A stretch of DNA of 64,000 bases from Zopfochytrium polystomum (GCA_025765615.1 JAIVFJ010000005.1:186001-250000); one strand, 5' to 3'; counted from the stretch's first letter, positions 21,485 to 33,663 are shown. Made by a program: numbers and translations. The notes: generated by a model from the letters alone, not told the origin.

Positions 21485-24400
21485 TTACTCGCCGCCGCCG
21501 CCGCTGAAGCTGCTCAAACTCCGCCGTCGCCGCCGGATGGTGCCGTTGTCGAGCGTCCCGAGCACGACGCGCCGCGCCAGCGACCGCGTCATCGGACGCC
21601 GTCCCGCAGCCGCTGCTGCTGCTGCCGCCGTCTCCGCCGCCGCACCCCCCAAAACCTTTGCAGGCGCGCCCCCCAACCCCGCCGCCGCTCGCCGCCCGCC
21701 ACCAGAGCCGCCGCTGCCGCCCTGCGCCGCAACCGCCAGGGACATGCGCCGACTCGCTCCCGCCCCTCCTCCTCCCCCTCCTCCGCTCGTCGTCAACCCG
21801 TCAGCGGCAACGGCAGACCCGACCACCGTCATGCGCCGACTCCTCGACGATCCCTGGGGTGGCGCCGCGCTGCTGTTCTCCGAAGAAATGATGGTGTCCC
21901 GCTTTCGCAAGGCGCGGGCCGGCTGAGTCCTCGACGCGAGAGACAGCGGCGGCGGAGGCGGCGGCGGTGCGAACGGCGGCCGTTCCACTGCCGCCCAGGA
22001 CGCACTCTCCTGGACCGCTTCCCCTGCTGCCGCCGCGACGACGACGCCGCGACCGCGAACGGCGGACGCCGGCGCGGTCACCGCCACAGCCGCATCCTCC
22101 TCCACGCGCCGCATCGCCGGCGTCGACCGCATGACGGGGATCAGCGACATGCGCGCACGCGCGCGCTCCCTCTCGCTGGCGGACTTGACCACCTGTTCCA
22201 GCTGCGAGTGCGCCCGGGAACCCACCACCGACGCGACTTCCGCGTCGGCCGCCACCACCGCCATCATTGCGGCATGCTGGTGCGACCGCTGGTGCGGCTG
22301 CGGCTGCGGCTGATGCGACTGCCGTCTCGACGTCGCGCTACGCGTCAGCACGAGCTTCTGGTACCGCGGGGCGACAGGAGTCTCGTCGCCATCGTCCGGC
22401 TCCTCGTCCGCCTCCCCCTCCCCCTCCCTCTCCTCCCCCTCCTGCTCCCCCTCCAGCTCCCCCTCCCGCTCCACCTCCTCGTACTCCGCAACCATCAGTT
22501 TCCCCTCGGCATCTCCACGCGCAGCCACCGCCACCGGACGCGTCCGCCGGGTCGGCGTCTGCAGGTCCTGGCGCCGAAGGGACGAACCCGTAACGCGCTT
22601 TGCAGTGCTGGGGCACTCGCGCGTCATGGCTGCCGCGGCCCCTTGCTCCCCCTCCGCGGCACCCCTTCTGCGCCGCTGCTGCCGCCGCCCACCTCCAGCG
22701 CCGTCGTCGCCGTCGTCATCGTCAGTGCCGTCCGCATCCAGCTGGCGTCCAAGCAGTCCCCGCATGCCCTCGTCGGCCGAACGCGGCAGCGTCGCCGTCG
22801 TCATCGCCGTCGCCGGCGACGGCGCCGGTTGAATCTTGTCCCCGCCGATTCCGCCACTGTCACTACCACTACGACGAAACAGCGGCAGTCCGACCTCGTC
22901 CCACGCCGATGCCACGTGGTCCACGTCAACCGGCGACGTGCTTTCCGCGTCCGAATCGCCGCCGCCGCCGCCGCGCCCCCGCCCGCCGCCATAGCTCTCG
23001 ACCCCGCTGCTCTCTCCCACGTCCGACTCGGACTCGGACGCCGAGTCAAACTCGAGCCTGAGCGCCGCCACCGGCCCCGTTGGCACCGCCGCCCCAGCCG
23101 CCGCCGGCAGCGCGGCCACGACGCCGTCGGCGGCGGCGGCGGCTCCGTCTCCTCCGCCTCCCGCCGCACGGCGTGCCCCACTAGGTGGCGATCTACCGGG
23201 CGACGCGGGCGACGCGCCGTCGTCTTCGTCGTCGTCATCCACGCCCACAGCACCTCCGAGCGCCAGGGACGGCGGGCCGGCCGCGGTGACGAGCGACAGG
23301 ATGGAGCTCGAAGCCTCGAGCAGGCCTACCCACTCGAGCAGGGCGAGCGGGTCGCCGGCGCCGGCGCGGGCGCGGTGTATGCCGCCAAAGATGCGTCCGA
23401 GAAACTCGTGGACGTGCGTCGATATCAGCGCGCGCAGCAGCCGCCGGTGGTCGTGCATCGTCGCGCTGATCAGCTCAAACAGGTTCCGCAGCCGCGCGTT
23501 CTCCACGCGGATCGCCATCGACTCGCTCTTGGTCTTGAGCTGCTCCGACAGAAGCGCTGGGAGCGGGCCTCCTCCTCCTGCTCCCCCCCCTTTGCGGCTG
23601 CCAGAACCGCCGCCGGTCGTTGCCGTTTCCAGCGTCCGCGCAATCTTGTCCCGGTACCTGCACACCGCCGCCGCCGCCTCGCCCGCGTTGTGGCGCAGCC
23701 CGACATTTAGCTCGTGCGCCTGGTCGATCGCCTTGATCAGCGACAGCCGGAAATCGGCGAAAAACTCGAGCGCGTCGTCGCTGCCGCTGGTCGTCGTCGT
23801 GGTACCTGTGCTGCTGCGGTCCGACGCTTGGACCGGCGGCAGGCTCGCGTCTGGTAGAGAGTGCAGGATGGACCGCAGGTAGCTCAAGCGCGCCTCGTTC
23901 TGGTCCGCCGTGATCTCTGCGACCGCCTGCTCGTACTGCTTCCTTTCCGTTTTTTCATAGTATCTCTTCAGCTTGCCCTGGTACTCCATCAGCGCCGCGT
24001 GGTAGAACAGTCCCGACCCCGCCCCCGACGCGGTCTTATCCGCGGGGCGGCCAGTGCTCGCAGCCGCCGCCGCCGCCGCCGCTTGAGCCGCCGCAGCGGC
24101 AGCCGCCCCAGCCGCCGCCGCTACCTCAGCGGCGCGCGCGCTCTTGCCGCTGGCCAGCTCTTGCTTGAGCGCCTCGATCTCCGTCTTGAGCTGGAGGATG
24201 ATCTTGGGGTACTGCGCGACGTGCAGGTCCACGTCAATCACGTTTTGCTCCACCTTGGTCTTGATGTTTTTCGCTCGGTTCGCGTACTTGAGCGTGTTGT
24301 GAGTCTCCTCGTAGTGGATGAGAGCGGGACTGATATTGGCAATCATGACGACCTTTTTTTTTAATTTTTTTTTTTAAGATTGTTTGTTGATTTCTCCTTG

Positions 24401-26390
24401 TTAACGCAATCTCAAAGAAACATTCGCCAACTGGCCTCGAACATGCAGCCAAGCCGGCGGACTCGTTTACCTTGCAGTTTCCACCCAGAGAGTACTTTAG
24501 CAGGCGCGTAAGCTTAGAGTCCCTTCCGAAACACACACAGCAGCGTCAGGTGGACTTTCCACTCGAATGCTGGGGCGCCAATCTTACCGGTACGGTATGT
24601 GGTTCGGCTTGTCGCTGCAAAGCGCGTTGATGCAGTTTCCGAGGGCAAGCAAAGACCTGGAAACAGACAAAGTGAGTTGTTTGGAAATGGGTTTTGAGCC
24701 GTCAACCATCCGTGAGCACACCTATTGATGTTTGCGCCTTCGAGGAGACGCTCGCCCAAGTTTTTTGTGACCGAGGCACGCTGGAGGAGGGATGGAGTGG
24801 ATCATCATCATTTTTTCGCGAGAGGCCCCGCGTTTCGCCAGTTACCACCTGCTGGAACCGAATCCCCGCTCCCCACTCACTCACCTCGCTCCCAGCCAAA
24901 TCAATAATACTCAACGTCGCCACGCGCACCGACACGGTGCCAACGGCGGCCGCGGTGCCGCTCCTGGGCACGCGGTCGCGCTGCCTCACGTGAATCTGCA
25001 GCACGGCGTGGCTGCGCGACGAGACGGCGTTGGCCTCGGTGGGCGCGCGGGTCCTGTTCTCGTTGCCCATGATCAGCAGCGCCATGACGTCCCGCACGTC
25101 GCGCGGCGTGTGCTCCGACAGGCCCGCGACGACCACCCGCGTGTCGTCCTCGCGCAGGTCCAGCCCCCCACCGACATACCCGCCGCCGCCGCCTCCGGCG
25201 CTGCTGCTGCCGCTGCTGCCGTTGAGGCTTTCGCCGCCGCCGGTGGCCAGCGATGACGATGCCGAGAAGCCACCGGCGGCCTGCTGCGAGTACTCGCCCG
25301 CGGCCGAGGCGGCGGCGGCGGCGACGGGGTTGAGCAGGTCGCGGATGGTCTCGTTGTAGACCTCGAGGTACGACAGCGAGCACTCGACGATCTTGTCCTC
25401 CTTCGCGGCGGCAATGCGGTCAAACAACGCCTCCATGGTGCGGAAGATGATGCCCGGGTCCGTGGGCGTGCCTGCAGGCCCCGTTAGACAAACAGGAGTT
25501 TGTAAGCCTTTCTTTTCTGCACCGGAACTTTGCCCACAGGGGAAAGCGGGTGCGGCCTCTCACCCGTAATGGTGTGTGTCTTCCCGCACCCCGTCGCGCC
25601 GTACGCAAACACGGTCGCATTGAATCCGTCCAGCACGCCGTCAATCAGCGGCTTTGTCGTGCCCTCAAAGACGTCCTGCTGCGAGCACTGCTCGTCCAGC
25701 ACGCGGTCAAAGCCGTAGCGTATCTCCTTGTGGCGCCGCGTCTTGTGCGCGTACGCGCGCACCGCGTGCCTTTTGCTGGGATCGACGGGGTCTTTTCGAC
25801 ATGGTTATTTTATTGGTTATTTATTTTTTGGGGTTAGGGAGGAGGGGTTGCGGGGGGTTTCAAGGCAGATTGGACGGCGTCACCCTGCTAACGAGTTCAT
25901 TGAGGGCGCACGGTGTGCAAGCGCTCTGTCTGTACAGGTTGCACCGAGGTGGGGGGAGAAGGCAGGTAGGAGGGCGAGGTATGTGGATAACGTGGGCGCC
26001 CTCACCAAAGACTAGGACGCGATCGTCGACGACCTGGACGATGCGGCGGGGCGCGCTCGACGCGAGCAGGTCGCAGTCTGCGGCGGCTGCGGCGAGCAGC
26101 AGGGGCAGCCTCCGCGCTGCGCCGCTGCCGCCGCCGCTGGCGTCTGGACCGCCGCCGCCGCCGCCGCCTGCCGCGCTGTGCATGTCGTGGTGGGCGAGCG
26201 ACTGCTGCTGCTGCTCGCGTTGGTTCTGGTGCGGTGCTGGCGCAGGGGGCATCGGTAGAGGGCGCACTCGGACGACGACCGTAATGTTGTTCGACGCCAC
26301 CGACGACGATGCGGACGACGTTGACGACGACGACGATGTGGCGGCGGCCGCCACCATCGAGGAGGAGGAGGGTCCCGATCCGGACTCCAT
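21485..26390 (-). CDS. Kinesin-8 family motor protein (Kip3/KIF18/KIF19-like)
   Basis: A plus-end-directed motor of the kinesin-8 family, which shortens microtubules in spindle or cilium. Seven exons (26390-26006, 25791-25564, 25471-24885, 24780-24722, 24656-24588, 24522-24471, 24352-21485) give 1415 aa. The motor has ITVVVRVRPL, the P-loop FAYGATGCGKTHTITG, switch I NAVSSRSHAVLQI, switch II DLAGSE and NLGERLLEGANINRSLLALG. The kinesin-8 signature after the motor is clear: NRAKNIKTKVEQNVIDVDLH followed by VAQYPKIILQL. The motor carries two low-complexity inserts, a Gly/Gln-rich one of about 45 residues after VRVRPL and a Ser/Gly-rich one of about 60 between RDLLNP and LDLREDD. The last exon (about 955 codons) is mostly Ala/Arg/Glu low complexity. 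The KIF18 or KIF19 subgroup cannot be settled by eye. Confidence 0.93.
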
Positions 26391-27184
26391 GGTAGAAGAG
26401 GGTTCGTGGGACTGGCGGACCCGTCAGATTGTTCGGTCAATCGGACTTTGAACAAGTAAAGATGTTTTCCTCGCCTCCTCAAACTTGTCCGCCCCCACCA
26501 TCCGTCAAGGACTATTGCTTGGTCCCATTACGTACATCACCACGACGGCTGTTCGAGTCTGACATCCCAACAGGGTGGAGGGTTGTCGCAGAAAAGTCGG
26601 GAGACGATCGTCTCCAACCGTGCGATGTGCGATGAACGCCCTTTCCACCATCCAGTTCCCCCCCTTTCTTGACCGCTTTGATGAGTTTCAACTTCGTGCT
26701 TCTTCATTCCCGTTTCGAAGCATTTCACTATCATTGAAGGATCAATTTCTTTTGATAGCTTCCAGTATACAATATTTGTGCCGTATTCTGCCAGTTTTGT
26801 TCGGGTTTTCTTTCTCTTTTCTATTTTTTTTTCTGGTGTTTGGCGCATGGTTCTTCCAAGAAGCAAACCCTTTTATTAAAAAACAGACGGAATGAAGGAC
26901 AAGAGAGGAAAGCAGAACAAGTACCGCACGAAGAATACGAAGAAGTGGGAGAGCATTGTATCGAAGGAACAAAAGGAGGAGAGAGAGAGAAGCAGACGAC
27001 GGATACAACTGAGAAACAAGGAGCGGAAAGGCTTAGATATTTTTTTTTCCGATTATCAGTCCCTATAACGATAAGTAGACTAGGGGAAGGAAGTGAACAA
27101 GTGGGCATGGTCCCTTTGCTAGAAAAAGCAAAGCGAAAGAGCAGGAAAATGGTAGCGGTCGTTAGTATCCGCCAAACCCAAGAC
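26391..27184. other. Intergenic, no gene seen
   Basis: 794 bp between the kinesin start and the stop of the next minus-strand gene. It is A/T-richer than the flanking coding regions, with T runs near 26824 and 27040. Short open frames here show no motif or compositional sign of coding. Confidence 0.6.
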
Positions 27185-28054
27185 TCAAGAGCCCAGCGGA
27201 GCTCGGCATCCGGGCAGGCCCGCTCGGCTCTGGCGAATGTCCTGCTTCCGGAGCTTGAGAGCAGCAGCCTCCCGGGATCGCATCTCGGCAATGACGGGGT
27301 GGACCAGGGAAGGGGAAGACGAGCCGGCGACGCCGGGTCGAGGGGTTTGTGGCGGGGCCGCCGGCGAAGGAAGGGCGGCGGCGGTGGCCAGGATTTTTGA
27401 GATGTCGGCGGACGAGAAGGCGTTCGGGCGGGTACCACGGGCAGAGGACGACGACGACGACGGCGCCGCAACGCTGCTGCCTGCGCCGCTGGAAGCGGCG
27501 GCAAGGCCGCGGCGGTGGCGCTGCCGCAACCTTGCGCGGCTTGAGGCGCCTGCGGAAGTGGCGGCGCCGCCGGTGGCGCAGTGGTCGTCAAAGTTTGTCG
27601 TTTCGACCAGGGTGGAGAGGAGCTGGTCGGACTGGTGAGATGCGGCCGACGAAACGGAGAGGGAGAGGTCAAGCAGGACCTTGTCTCGGATGAGGGCGTC
27701 GGCGACGGCGTCGGCGTCGTCGGCGTCGTTGATCAGCTGGACCGAGACCGAGTCGTCGTCGGCGGGAGAGAGGTCCTCCCGGTCCAGCAGTGGGATTGGT
27801 TGTGATGGTGAGCCGGCTGCGGCGGCAGCGGCAGCAACAACAGGAACGAAGGCGCCAGGGGCGACGCCGCAGTCGTCTGAATCGACAGACTCGTCGCCAC
27901 GAGCGGAGAGGAGGATCCATGGGTCGTCTTCGTCTGCAACGCGGACGTGCACAGTGCTGCCCCTGCTCGGCTTGGGTGGTGGCGTTGGGGTGGAATTCGT
28001 CACGGGCAAGGAGGGTGGCACGGACACTAGCAGGCCCTTGAGGTAGCCGAACAT
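27185..28054 (-). CDS. Unknown protein with N-terminal LIR-like motif
   Basis: A single-exon frame of 289 aa, unrecognised by family. It opens MFGYLKGLL, then a Pro/Thr linker and an acidic stretch ADEDDPWILL near residues 40-49, which fits the acidic W-x-x-L pattern of Atg8/LC3-interacting (LIR) motifs. A second acidic patch, INDADDADAVADALI, is near the middle. The middle is Ala/Ser-rich. A better ordered segment PNAFSSADISKILATAAAL and a basic C-terminal helix (EMRSREAAALKLRKQDIRQ) follow. The layout of a short N-terminal helix, acidic WxxL motif and basic C-terminus resembles animal TP53INP autophagy proteins, but this is only a pattern match. Coding status is supported by the long frame and third-position GC bias. 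Confidence 0.6.
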   Translation of the reverse strand: MFGYLKGLLVSVPPSLPVTNSTPTPPPKPSRGSTVHVRVADEDDPWILLSARGDESVDSDDCGVAPGAFVPVVAAAAAAAGSPSQPIPLLDREDLSPADDDSVSVQLINDADDADAVADALIRDKVLLDLSLSVSSAASHQSDQLLSTLVETTNFDDHCATGGAATSAGASSRARLRQRHRRGLAAASSGAGSSVAAPSSSSSSARGTRPNAFSSADISKILATAAALPSPAAPPQTPRPGVAGSSSPSLVHPVIAEMRSREAAALKLRKQDIRQSRAGLPGCRAPLGS

Positions 28055-28494
28055 TATTGTTTGTAGAGGGACGCTGTATTATGTGCGAATACGTGGTAGT
28101 GCGGGGAAGGCGGGGTGAGGAACAAGTCCGACGAGTCGTGGTCGTATCAGATTAGCCAAGGTTAGCGCGGATTCCACATCTCAGGGGATGAAACAGGAGG
28201 CGGGGTTTGAAAGTCAGTCGAGCCAGGGAGGAGGCAGAGGAGGGGGGGGGTTGCAGGATCGGTGATGATGGTGGGGGTGGAAGTGGTGATTGCTGGTGGA
28301 AAAGAGGGGGGGGATGGGCAAAGTACCTTGCTTTGCTCGGAAGTGAGAAGGGTCTGGGGCCGCGTAGCGTTGGGTTGCGGGTGGGGAGGTGGGGCTATTA
28401 GGTGAGTCGATCGTGGCTCGTGCCGGAAGTTGGTTGGCTGTGCACTATTTATTGGGGGGGCGACAGAAAGATCGAGACAGAGACAGAGACAGTG

Positions 28495-28537
<43 letters not shown>

Positions 28538-29237
28538 ACGAGTGGAGAACCGTGCCTCCGCGGAGTGGCGGTACAGAAACCCTTCAAAAACGATAAAGAA
28601 GATAAGAGATCGAGAGAGAAGGGAGCAAGAGAGGGGACAGAGCAAGAGAGAGACAGGACGAGAGAGAGAGAGGCAGAGAGAGAAGAATCACCTTTTTTCC
28701 TTGGATTGTTTACTTTTTGTATACTTTTTTTTGTTTTCCACCTGCGTTCTGGGGGCGTGCTGGTGGCTGATTGGCTTTCATTTAATATTTCAAATCTTGC
28801 ACGCCGTCGATTGGCTGGCGGCGTCACTGGGCTGATTCCGTACTCTTCGATTCCCAGCCACCCAGCCACCCAGCCACCCAGCCACCCGTTCTTCCGTTCT
28901 TCCGTTCGTTTCACAGGCCGGGAACTCCATCGATCAAGGACGCGACGTTCGACGAGCCACTTTCTGCCTACCGAATAGCAAGAGAGAAGGAGACAACCAC
29001 GCGCAAGAAAGAACGCAACGCTTGTATTATATGAGGGCAGCAAAACGGAAAAACGATAGTCGCAAGAAGCTGGGCGGACCAAAAAGAAAAACAAAGGAAG
29101 AAAAGAAGGCAAGCCGACAGAAGATGGATCGGAAAAAAAAAAAAAAAGCAACAAAAGGAGACCGGCAGTAAAGTAAGGACCAGAAATAAAGAGAGCCGGC
29201 CGGAAGAAAAAAGGGAGGACCCAAAGGGGAAGGTCAT
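28055..29237. repeat. Intergenic with GA microsatellites and 8-bp tandem repeat
   Basis: The region holds a (GA)n tract at 28499-28530, further GA-rich sequence to about 28690, and about four tandem copies of ccagccac at 28856-28887. Purine-rich sequence continues to the stop of the next gene. A long minus-strand open frame across it is a by-product of the purine bias and is not called. Confidence 0.7.
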
Positions 29238-31206
29238 TTACAGCATGATTGGCGTCGAGTTGGGCGCGTCCCCCAAGTAATCCCACCAGTGCTCGCGGCT
29301 GTATGCCACACCCAGCAGAGGAGGGCCCTTTGATTTAGAGGGAGCAGAAAACAAAGTGTTAGAGTCACTGCCCACCAAAAAAATATAAAAATAGAAAACA
29401 GAAGGAGGCAATTCTTAAAGCGCTTACCAAGAACATCCCGAACCAGAACAACGCGTTCCCAAACGTTTTCTGCTTCCGCACGAACGGAATGCGCGCAAAG
29501 TAAATCAGGGGGATCTGGAACATTTGCAGTCCAAAGAGATACATGCGAATGCGCTTGCCCGTGACCGCCATCACAACTTCGTGGAAGCACGACGACACGA
29601 AAAAGGTCAGCAGCGTCGCGTTCTGCTTGGACATCTTGAGCGACGCAATCGTTTCCAGGTACACGTGGCGCAGCAGGAACTCGTGCACCGGCTTGTTCCA
29701 CTTGCGCGCGTACTCGTCAAACGTGGTCGAGTTCCACCAGTCATCGTAGAACTCGCGATCAGCGAAAAAGGTCAGTTCCGCAAAGGCGTTGCAGATGCAC
29801 TGCGAGAAAAAGGTGGGGGGAAAAAAACAAAGTCAATGATTGAAAGAGAGGGTGCTGGAAATACCTCGAAAATGATGTAGAAGATCAGCATGTAGCAAAC
29901 CATGAACGGAATGATCAGGTACATGAGCGACGAAAGGAACGAGATTTTCCGGGTCAGCGCTAGCACGGGGTAGATGTAATGCTCCACTGTAATGTAGAGA
30001 AGCCCGAACGTGAAAAACGTGGCGGCTACTTTCTCCAAAAAGTACAATGGACGGAAACTGTAAAAGGAGATCCTGGCGTCAGATCAAGCAGGTCTCGTTG
30101 ATGCCCGGTTGGACGATTTCTGTTCACCTTTTGGTCCTTGGGTATTCCAGGTCATACACCAGGGTGGGGACAAGCATGTAATCGACCCAGTTGAAGAAAT
30201 TAATGTTGTTCGGAAACTGAACCTTGCTCCGCGTCAGTTCGGCACGCAGGCCCTCGCAATCGCTCATAATAGAGACGATGCGTGCCTCGCGCGCTGCAGC
30301 AGCCTCCGAAGTTTCCTCGGCCGCGCCCGACTTGCCGGCGCTGCGGAGCAATGCCAGCTCCGCCTCCTTTTTCTTCAAATCCCGGTGCTTGTAGTGCAGG
30401 TCTGTGTTCGTCGCCATGTATGAGTGCTGCTTCATCAGCATCGAAATGCCGTGGAGGGTGAAGAAACCGGTTTGTGTCTATCCGAAAGACGATGAGAGCG
30501 AGCAACAAAAGGACGTTCAACAGTGAACCTTCCTGGTGGTACTCACCCAAGGCCAATCACGGTAGAAGGTCCAGAACACGATCGTTCCAAACCATACACC
30601 TTGCCATACGTGCTGCACAATGTAGGCCACATCCAGCGGGATCACTCGATACAGGATCAGCTTTTGGAAAAGGACTGGCATAGCGCAGCTCAGAATCAGG
30701 AACCCGTCGGACACGGCCAGATTGTAAGAGTCATGCGAGATGGAGAAAAAGAGTCTTAGACGGATTGGTACGCCGTCTGTCACGAGGCTGTGGTACATGG
30801 TGATCATAATGTACCACACAAGACCCATGAAGGCGAGCATAAAAAAGCCGTGAAGGGGGTTCTGGTCGATGCTCTCAAAGTCGAGCTTGGAGACGCGAGG
30901 CTCAAACCGAGGCTTGCGCTGGCGGCGCTTGCCTCCTGGTTGAGCCCCGTCGACTGAGGCGGTGGACGTGTAACCGCCGTCGGTGCCGTCCTGGCCCGCT
31001 GTCGCGGATGAGAACCCGGACTCCTTGCGGGCGCCCTTGGACAGGGAACTGGGGTGCAGGGGACGATGCTGGTGAGGCTGCAGCTCGCTCTCTGACGCGG
31101 ACGTGTCTGCATCAGCTGTGCGAAGAACATGAGGTGGTCTTTGGTGGAGATGAGGTGGTGGATGGACACTTGTTGACTGGGGGAGGACGAGGAAATTTTG
31201 CGGCAT
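29238..31206 (-). CDS. Sterol O-acyltransferase-like MBOAT protein (ARE/SOAT family)
   Basis: A membrane-bound O-acyltransferase of the ACAT/DGAT1 group that makes steryl esters or triacylglycerol in the endoplasmic reticulum. Five exons (31206-30547, 30477-30128, 30057-29865, 29799-29428, 29327-29238) give 554 aa. Residues 1-95 are a Pro/His/Ser-rich cytosolic tail, followed by multiple hydrophobic segments. Key motifs are FYDDWWNSTTFDEYARKWNK (the FYxDWWN acyl-CoA signature), PVHEFLLRHVYLE, and the catalytic histidine in SCFHEVVMAVTGKR. An Ala/Glu-rich coiled segment (KKKEAELALLRSAG) and NFFNWVDYMLVPTLVYDLEYPR precede them, a layout closer to sterol acyltransferases than DGAT1. Substrate preference is inferred, not shown. 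Confidence 0.9.
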
Positions 31207-31830
31207 GACGCAGTCAGAACAGCGAACAGATCAAGAATGGGTGGATGGAGGGAGCAAAAGCGATCATACCGATCGCTCGATCGGAGCGCAGCTCCAACAG
31301 GGAAGGTGGGAAGGAAGGAGGTCGGAGGAAGGGGGTGGGGAGTATCACGCACGAATCCCCTCCCCCCCCTAACGAGGGTAAGGGCGGTCACGGCGGGTTA
31401 TGGCGCTCGCCCCTGCGAGCGGTAAATGGTCGAACGGGTCACCCACCATTTTGCTTCTTGTCCCAAATCGGCTTTTTTTTTTTTTTTTTTTTTTTCCCCA
31501 CTGAAGTCGTTTTCTAAGATTTATAAATGTTTGTTTTTTTCTTGCTGGCTTTCTTCTCCTCACACCTATACAAATTCATAAAAAATTTTTTTCTGTGGCA
31601 CCACACACTCTCCGTCTCTCTCTCTCGGCTTTGTGTGCGTTCTCGCCGGTTCCATCACGTGACAAGAAAGACCGAACCCGGCCGACATCCGCACCGCACG
31701 ACGCAGTGTGCACGGCCCCACAGACGGACCGGTCCAAAGATCCAAAACGGATCGACTGTGTCCGTCCCACTGTGACTCTCTCTCGCACACACACTCTCTC
31801 TCACTCACTCACTCACTCTCTCTCACTCAC

Positions 31831-31891
<61 letters not shown>

Positions 31892-32572
31892 CCCGCATGC
31901 CTGTTCGGGCAATCCGTCTCTGTGGTGGCCCTGCGGAGGGGAAAATCGCCCCCTTTATTTAAAAGTGCGGACGCAAACAGAACAGAGCCGCGCTATGCCT
32001 CGAGAGTCAGAAGTGTGAAGTCTCACTTGAAAAGTTCAGCGATGCCCAAAAAAAAGAATCTGTCATAAAACTGCAAGGATCAAGACCCTGTTATTATTCT
32101 TGGTTCTTTAGTTTCCAAGATGTTATCAAAGTGTATTAGCCGCTGGCCCCCCTTTACTGTTTTAGTTGCACCAGGGTTCGCTGTGCTTCTTCTCAGTCAC
32201 AAACAGAGACTGCCTGGCTGCGTTGGGATGAAAGGCCTGGACAGGCTGAACCTCACACCTAATTTTTACTTTGTTTTTGGCATTTGCACAAAGGGGCAAA
32301 TGTCTTTGCCATTATAAAAAAAAAAAATTCAGCAATCTCAGTCAATAAAACTTCACCAATTCTCAATATTTAAAATTCTGTGTACTAGCTGGCAACTTCA
32401 GAGCGAGATAATCCCAGTATGCTCCCCAGATCGGAGACCAATGCAACTTGGTTGCACAGCCCATACTTCACTTCTTTTCAGTTGAGCACTTTGGCTGTGG
32501 TGGGGAGTACTTAAAAAAAGGAGCTTGTGCACATCATTCACCTTCTGAATGTTTCGCACTTAGTTATCAACA
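31207..32572. repeat. Intergenic with long (CT)n tract
   Basis: The 5' flank of the acyltransferase gene. It contains a T run at 31472-31495 and a CT/CACT tract at 31795-31888. Below 32000 the composition becomes A/T-richer and begins to look like transposon flank. No gene is seen. Confidence 0.7.
31795..31888 (+). repeat. (CT)n / (CACT)n microsatellite
   Basis: About 94 bp of CT dinucleotides with interspersed cact units, in the 5' flank of the acyltransferase gene. Confidence 0.95.
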
Positions 32573-32577
32573 TTGAG

Positions 32578-33663
32578 TGGAGGGACTTGGTGTGTGTGGG
32601 GATGAAGAGAGAGAGAGAGAGAGAGAGAGCAGTGATGATGGAAAAGGGAGAGGAGTGAGAGGATGGAGAGAGGAGAGAGGAGTGAGTGGGCAGAGATGGA
32701 AGAGAGAGCAAATGGAGGATGAGAGATTGGCTTGTTTTGCACTGGATTCTGTCAAAGCGGCAAGGAGGGCGTTGGATTCCTTCTTTGATCTCTGTGAGAG
32801 GTTGCTGCTTTTATACTCCTGCAGGTTGGAGCCATCAGAAAACAGAGGGAGCAGTGGGCTGCACAGAGCAGGCCACAGAAATGAGATAAAACAGGCTTCG
32901 CACAAACCTCCAGCCTGGGCTAAGTACCCATTCAGGGCTGAGTACCACCCAGTGCTGGGCATCACCCAGGGCTGAGTACCAACCAGGGCTGAGTACCAGC
33001 CTGGTCTGTGCACCACCCAGGGCTAAGTACCAGCCAGGGCAGGCTGAGTACCACCTTGGGCTGAGTACTTTGTCTGGGCTGAGTACCACCAGGAACCAAT
33101 TGACAGCTTGTTTGAGAAACAGTTGCTTGTAAATTGGTTTGGATGTTTCCAAATCAGGAAGCTTGTTTGGGAAACAAGCCACTTTTTTCCTTGTTTTTAG
33201 AAATCCAATGATTGGTGCAATCTCTGGTAAGCTCAGTTTTTATCTCACTTTTAGAAATGCAGTGATTGGTGCAATCCCTGATTCCAAAATGCCTGTTGCA
33301 TTGCTCAGATTGCACAGCACAGCAGGAAAGCTGGAATTCCGGATCAGGGAGCGGAATTCTGGAGCATGGGGCAGTGGTACACTGCTTCTGCATGCTTGCT
33401 GTGCTGTGTTACATGTGCAGAGTGCGTAGTTTGAGTGTTTTTGTGCATGTTCTAATTGTTCCTACCAGTAGGATGAACAAAGCTAGAACAACAGCCGCCT
33501 TTGCCTATCTCGTTTTATTGAGAACAGATTAGCCCTTCCAAGCGCCCCATTCAAGTATTGAATCTACTGAGCCCTTCAAACACCCCATCCATGTGATTGG
33601 ATGGAGTACTCAAAGGGATCATCAGTAACAGGCGTAGTGTACCCTGTGGGTCGAATCTCAACA
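32578..33663 (-). mobile_element. Solo LTR (1086 bp) with perfect 5-bp target duplication
   Basis: On the minus strand the unit starts TGTTGAGATTCG and ends CCTCCA. It is flanked by ttgag on both sides (32573-32577 and 33664-33668). It shares the plan of the other large LTR family here, including a conserved block ending TTCTAGCTTTG near the 5' end and CCTGCAGGAGTATAAAA as a probable promoter. It differs in most other bases, so it is a separate subfamily. It contains a minisatellite of GGGCTGAGTACCA-type units at about 32910-33095. No internal coding sequence is attached. Confidence 0.75.
32910..33095 (+). repeat. Minisatellite, ~20-bp units (GGGCTGAGTACCA core)
   Basis: About nine imperfect, spaced copies of a unit with core gggctgagtacca lie inside the 1086-bp solo LTR. 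Unit length varies from about 16 to 24 bp. Confidence 0.85.

Noticed and set aside
22208..23710. Plus-strand open frame of 500 codons
   Set aside because: Arg/His/Pro-rich shadow of the GC-rich kinesin-8 C-terminal exon.
26537..26866. Lys-rich minus-strand open frame upstream of the kinesin
   Set aside because: No family similarity seen and composition follows the local A/T bias.
28162..29286. Long minus-strand open frame of 374 codons
   Set aside because: It is a product of purine/pyrimidine bias and GA repeats; it has Leu/Ser/Phe-rich composition and no motif, and its far end overlaps the last exon of the acyltransferase in another frame.
32910..33095. CRISPR-like spaced repeats
   Set aside because: Units are imperfect, spacing is short and variable, and they lie in a eukaryotic LTR; this is a minisatellite.
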